The position numbers were made by a program, and so were the translations under genes. From assembly GCF_000003815.2 (NCBI RefSeq), contig NC_049995.1, forward strand, positions 11,407,248-11,471,247: 64,000 nt of DNA. The letters are read 5' to 3'. The notes beneath the pieces were generated by a model that was not told the origin of the DNA, did not search any database, and worked only from the letters and a program-made list of their open reading frames with translations. How positions within the stretch are numbered: the first letter of the stretch is position 1; each line of letters begins with the position of its first letter. This document shows, in pieces, positions 60,857 through 64,000 of this stretch. Origin of the DNA: Branchiostoma floridae. Lineage: Eukaryota; Chordata; Leptocardii; Amphioxiformes; Branchiostomatidae.

Positions 60857-61220
60857 GGCCACACCAATTTAATTTCTTGGCTCACGGATTTTTCATAAAA
60901 AATATGGAGCGAGAGGGCGAAATAAAAATTAAAATAAAAATTGTAAAATGGTTGGAATAAAGGTAACGACTAATCCAAAACATAAAGAAAAAAGTTTTCA
61001 GCCTAAAAAAAGTACAAAAACACTATCATTGTACAGTAACAGCACCTGTACCCACACTTTAAGGAGCTTATAATATAAAGGCCAATTTGCTACACCAGAA
61101 AGTTAGTGAATGGTTTCATTAATGGTGAAAACTTGCTGAGCTGTAATTTTCATTTTTTATTTTTTTCCAAAAAATAGGAGCGAGCGAATCCGTGAACCAA
61201 GAAATTAAATTGGTGTGGCC
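60857..61220. mobile_element. Harbinger-like MITE, TAA flanks
   Basis: GGCCACACCAATTTAATTTC...TTGGCTCACGGATTTTT is the inverse of ...ATCCGTGAACCAAGAAATTAAATTGGTGTGGCC, about 37 bp, flanked by TAA on both sides (60854-60856, 61221-61223). 364 bp, AT-rich interior. Confidence 0.88.
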
Positions 61221-61359
61221 TAAGTGCGTTGGATTCTCAAACATGGGGCCACTGGCTTTACTTCACCATCCAAAATGACGAATGTAATCCCTGTCATACA
61301 TGTCCGAGCTGGGGCCGACCCTAGCGTCGAACTCCGGCCCAAAGATGAAACAATCATAC

Positions 61360-61680
61360 CTATTCCAGCGTGCAAAATACCCAATTGCACACTTGCACAT
61401 TGCAACCACTTTTTGCTTGGTGCAACTTACTTCTAAACTCAGGTTGCACAGGGTGCAAGTTAGATTTTGAGCCTCAGAACTCTATTTTGTTGTCAATTTA
61501 TTTGATTTTTAGTTTGAAACAAACATGCTTGTCTTATAACTTACATGATAATAAAAGGTTATGTATTGTACCTTTTTTTCAGAAAGTAGTGAATTGTAGG
61601 TGGTGCAACTTGAAATTCAGTTGTGCAACCTAGTTTTTGCCCCAGGTTGCACACTATGCAACCTGGCTCAGAAAAGTATT
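61360..61680. repeat. Degenerate GTGCAACTT-rich MITE-like repeat
   Basis: TTGCACACTTGCACATTGCAAC, GGTTGCACAGGGTGCAAGTT...TTTTGAGCCTCAG and, after 60 bp, GGTGGTGCAACTTGAAATTC...CAGGTTGCACACTATGCAACCTGGC. Core words in both orientations; the ends are decayed versions of the ATTTCGAGCCCTG terminus. Confidence 0.5.
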
Positions 61681-62217
61681 TTGTACACTATATTCTCAAA
61701 GAACATTGCAAAAATGGACTACCAAAACTAAGTGGCAAATTGATAAGTTGGTATGTTGCCATTTGATTAGGTATAGCTTTAGTAACTACTAAGAAACAAG
61801 AACTATCTGTAAGAATTTATTCATAGAATACTTTCATAAAATACTTTCTTCATTTCATCTTATGTCCACAGACCAGTAGCCAATCAGGTGTCTAAATTAT
61901 GCAAATGTTAGTTATTTGTTACATTACTTGACCTTCACTTTGTATTTGATAACGATCAAAATGCATGTGTAATTTACTAAAAATAGATTTGCAAATAACG
62001 TGTGGCTGTCAAGAAAGCAAACACAAACATATCAGATTACAATAATGATTGTAACCAGTTTCAAATGTTAATGACTTGTCCATTTATAACCGTCAACCAA
62101 AAATTTTGCTCACATTCACATTACACTGAGCCGTTTTTAGTATATCATCAAATGTGCAATAAAACAGCAGTCTTTCATCCACTTTTTAGTTATTCTCATT
62201 TATAAAAAGTCACAAAC

Positions 62218-62460
62218 AAAATCAGCCCTTGCAGTTCCATACAAAAACACTAGGGGGATCAAACCTGCGCTACTTACTCTCTGCCCCAAGCGCTATCTAA
62301 AACTGAAAATCATGACCACAGCAAGTCCAGAACACAAGATATTGAGCCTGGAAGTTATGCTGCAGTACCTAAACAAGCCGCTAGAGGGCCCAAAACCTGA
62401 TCATTTTGAGGTCTCACATACCAAGTAAGTTGCGTCAATCCCTTAAGCATGTTTTTAGTT
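62218..62460 (+). mobile_element. GCCGCTAGGGGG-family repeat, full-length copy
   Basis: CACTAGGGGGATCAAACC, CTTACTCTCTGCCCCAAGCGCTATCTA, GCAAGTCCAGAACACAAGATAT and AAGCCGCTAGAGGGCCC appear in the same order as in 28730-29015. The (CA)n tract that follows sits where the other copies have ACAGACAAACA-type tails. Confidence 0.65.
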
Positions 62461-62465
62461 GACGT

Positions 62466-62467
<2 letters not shown>

Positions 62468-62496
<29 letters not shown>

Positions 62497-62521
62497 GGCG
62501 CACACACACACGCACACAAAC
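62468..62521. repeat. (CA)n microsatellite
   Basis: CACACA repeat with CAGGCG and CACGCA interruptions, at the 3' end of the preceding repeat element. Confidence 0.9.
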
Positions 62522-63134
62522 ACGAATGCTCTGACAATGTAACTACTTATTCAGTGCCTTTTCCAGTTGGACAAGCAACATGCATTGTTCATTGACAGCC
62601 ATGCCATATCAACTATGATAAATCAAAGTAACATAGTTTCAACCTAAACATGTACTAGTAGATTTATCTAAAATCTAATGCTCAATAATACCCACCACTA
62701 TATAGACTTAACAGGCTTGAAGGGCACCTCTGAAAATTTGGGTCATGTAGAGACTAGATAAATGGGGACACAATAGAAAAGAAAAACACCTGATTTTGAT
62801 GTCTGTACCCTAGATAGGTATCACAATCAAGCAACCGCTCTAAAAGTCCTTACGTCCTCTTACATTATGTATACCACACAAGCTTTTGTCTGCTAAAAAA
62901 AGCAGTGAAACCTCAGGATGATGAGGACTTCGAAGCATGAAGCTTTTTTGTTAGCTAGTAACAGTAGTAGTGTATGTAATGCGGCTTCGCTATGGCTCGT
63001 GTACTTCAAATGTCAGAACTGGAAGCAAAAATGGTTGATTACTGAATAGTTAAATTTTTCAAAAACTCACCCATATCTCTTAAATGATTGAACAAGTTCA
63101 TGTGTATCATTACATAGTGAATGCCCAATGCAAG

Positions 63135-63547
63135 CTTTTAGCCAGGCAGGCATCACGGCCTCATCTGGACGCGCTTTTCTTAAAATAACAAGAAATTGGA
63201 CGCACTAGACGCTTTACACTGGGTAGCAGATCCTCTGACAAGCATAAAATTCTGATTTACCTGGGATGCCACTAGGTCATTTGTGGTCACACTTTTTTCA
63301 CAGTAATTTTGCCCCTTTATAGGATACCTCAGAATGCACCATTTTAACTTAAAAATGTCAAGTTAAAATGGTGCATTCTGAGGTATCCTATAAAGGCTTA
63401 GGGGCAAAATTACTTTAATAAAATTCTCAAAAACTCTACACCATGGAAGGTGGATGCCCCCAGACCCCCCTACAATAGTCACTTACCTCTACTGACCAAG
63501 AAATTTGGATTTACTATAATAAAAAAAACGTAGCTAAAAGCCTGGCT
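63135..63547. mobile_element. MITE related to 10111-11325
   Basis: GCTTTTAGCCAGGCAGGCAT at the left and GTAGCTAAAAGCCTGGC at the right. It includes AGAAATTGGACGCACTAGACG, TCCTCTGACAAGCATAAAATTCTGATT, GGATGCCACTAGGTCATTTGTGGTCA and CTCTACACCATGGAAGGTGGATG, all seen at 11041-11250. Confidence 0.65.
63303..63413. repeat. Near-perfect hairpin, 35-bp perfect inner arms, 9-nt loop
   Basis: TTTATAGGATACCTCAGAAT...TTTTAACTT (63316-63350) is exactly complementary to 63360-63394. Outer arms (GTAATTTTGCCCC / GGGGCAAAATTAC) extend it with a small bulge. It lies within the MITE-like repeat 63135-63547; the other copy at 11140-11205 has only one arm. Confidence 0.9.
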
Positions 63548-63923
63548 CAAAGAGTATCTCAAACTATTAACAGGTGGTTTTCTGTATCCTACCTATGTTG
63601 TATATGTGATATTCCCTTTGGTACATGTTGGTATACTGGCATGATAAGTGGTTATAATGATATATCATGTGTACAGGTAAAGTGCTACCTCTATTGTGCA
63701 TGTCTAAACTGGTTTCATTTGGTTCTACAGTATACATTACAGATAACAAACAGAAATAAACTGTGCTTTTTATGTATTTTCTGCCTATTGTAATCTACGG
63801 TTACTCAAAACATTTGTTTGTTTGAACCTTTGTTTATTCATGAAAAGCTACAATCGGCCTGCAGGCCACTTTTCATTGAGGTCATGAGGGAAGAGGGAAG
63901 GGTCAGGCAAAATTATATAAGGC

Positions 63924-64000
63924 CTAGGAAAAAAAATATCGTGTTTCCTGTTTCCCTACCTACCCTAGAAAAACCTGCCGACCCAAGACTTTTTTTGGGG
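63924..64000. mobile_element. AGGCCTAGGGAAAA MITE, left end only
   Basis: AGGCCTAGGAAAAAAAATATCGTGTTTCC...CCTGCCGACCCAAGACTTTTTTT matches 9404-9480; the rest lies beyond the window. Confidence 0.7.

Larger units (their letters stand above)
18739..64000. other. Rim 5' intron or flank: 45 kb without a recognised gene
   Basis: Apart from the elements listed separately, I see no convincing exon. Inspected and left unnamed: 20831-22424, 23271-24508, 24831-27044, 28151-28729, 29016-30338, 32201-33109, 34159-35354, 36485-37459, 39650-40463, 40851-42033, 42390-42954, 44331-46462, 47430-47839, 49791-51627, 51768-53163, 53366-54369, 55746-56940, 57991-59001, 59212-60856, 61681-62217, 62522-63134 and 63548-63923. 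All are AT-rich with short open frames only. Long first introns are usual for RIM genes, so intron is a reasonable guess for much of it, but the transcription start is unknown. Confidence 0.6.

Overview
The window is animal genomic DNA. Exons are short, GC- and CpG-rich islands in AT-rich sequence, with GT/AG splice signals and very dense transposon debris. The best guess is an invertebrate chordate, probably a lancelet (Branchiostoma). This rests on a RIM protein that is clearly RIM but equidistant from the vertebrate paralogues, and on repeat families that look lancelet-like from memory. The species is an inference and was not checked against a database.

One gene is identified, on the minus strand: a homologue of the presynaptic active-zone scaffold RIM (RIMS1/RIMS2, UNC-10). 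Two coding exons are visible. Exon 18384-18594 carries the second Rab-binding helix and the first three Cys pairs of the FYVE-like zinc finger. Exon 2308-3802 carries the last Cys pair, the SGAW motif, a long Arg/Ser/Pro-rich linker, and the conserved Ser-rich block that precedes the PDZ domain. They are joined by a 14.6-kb phase-0 intron. The PDZ and C2 exons would lie left of position 1. The first exon was not found; it lies either right of the window or in the 45 kb upstream as an exon too small to recognise. A CpG-rich patch at about 20455-20830 is a possible promoter.

The rest (about 97 percent) is intron or 5' flank. It holds: a 1.1-kb piggyBac-type element with TTAA flanks and a remnant two-exon acidic ORF (7998-9107); a 1.5-kb Harbinger-like element with TTA flanks (15247-16765); a 5'-truncated L1/Tx1-like LINE with poly(A) and a 17-bp perfect target-site duplication (38040-39632); a second LINE 3' end (about 55138-55470); a 5S rRNA-derived SINE (31651-31902); tRNA-like SINE copies; many MITEs with terminal inverted repeats; and at least seven degenerate tandem arrays, several with 110-190-bp monomers. 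Three runs of exactly 100 N are assembly gaps.

No operon, defence system or gene cluster is visible, and nothing in the window compels the claim of a new biological system. The most informative items are the Rim exon details (SGAWI variant, doubled RRPS motif, possible alternative start), the piggyBac-derived mini-gene, the LINE insertion whose host flank supplies the ORF start, and a local duplication in which only one copy carries a MITE.
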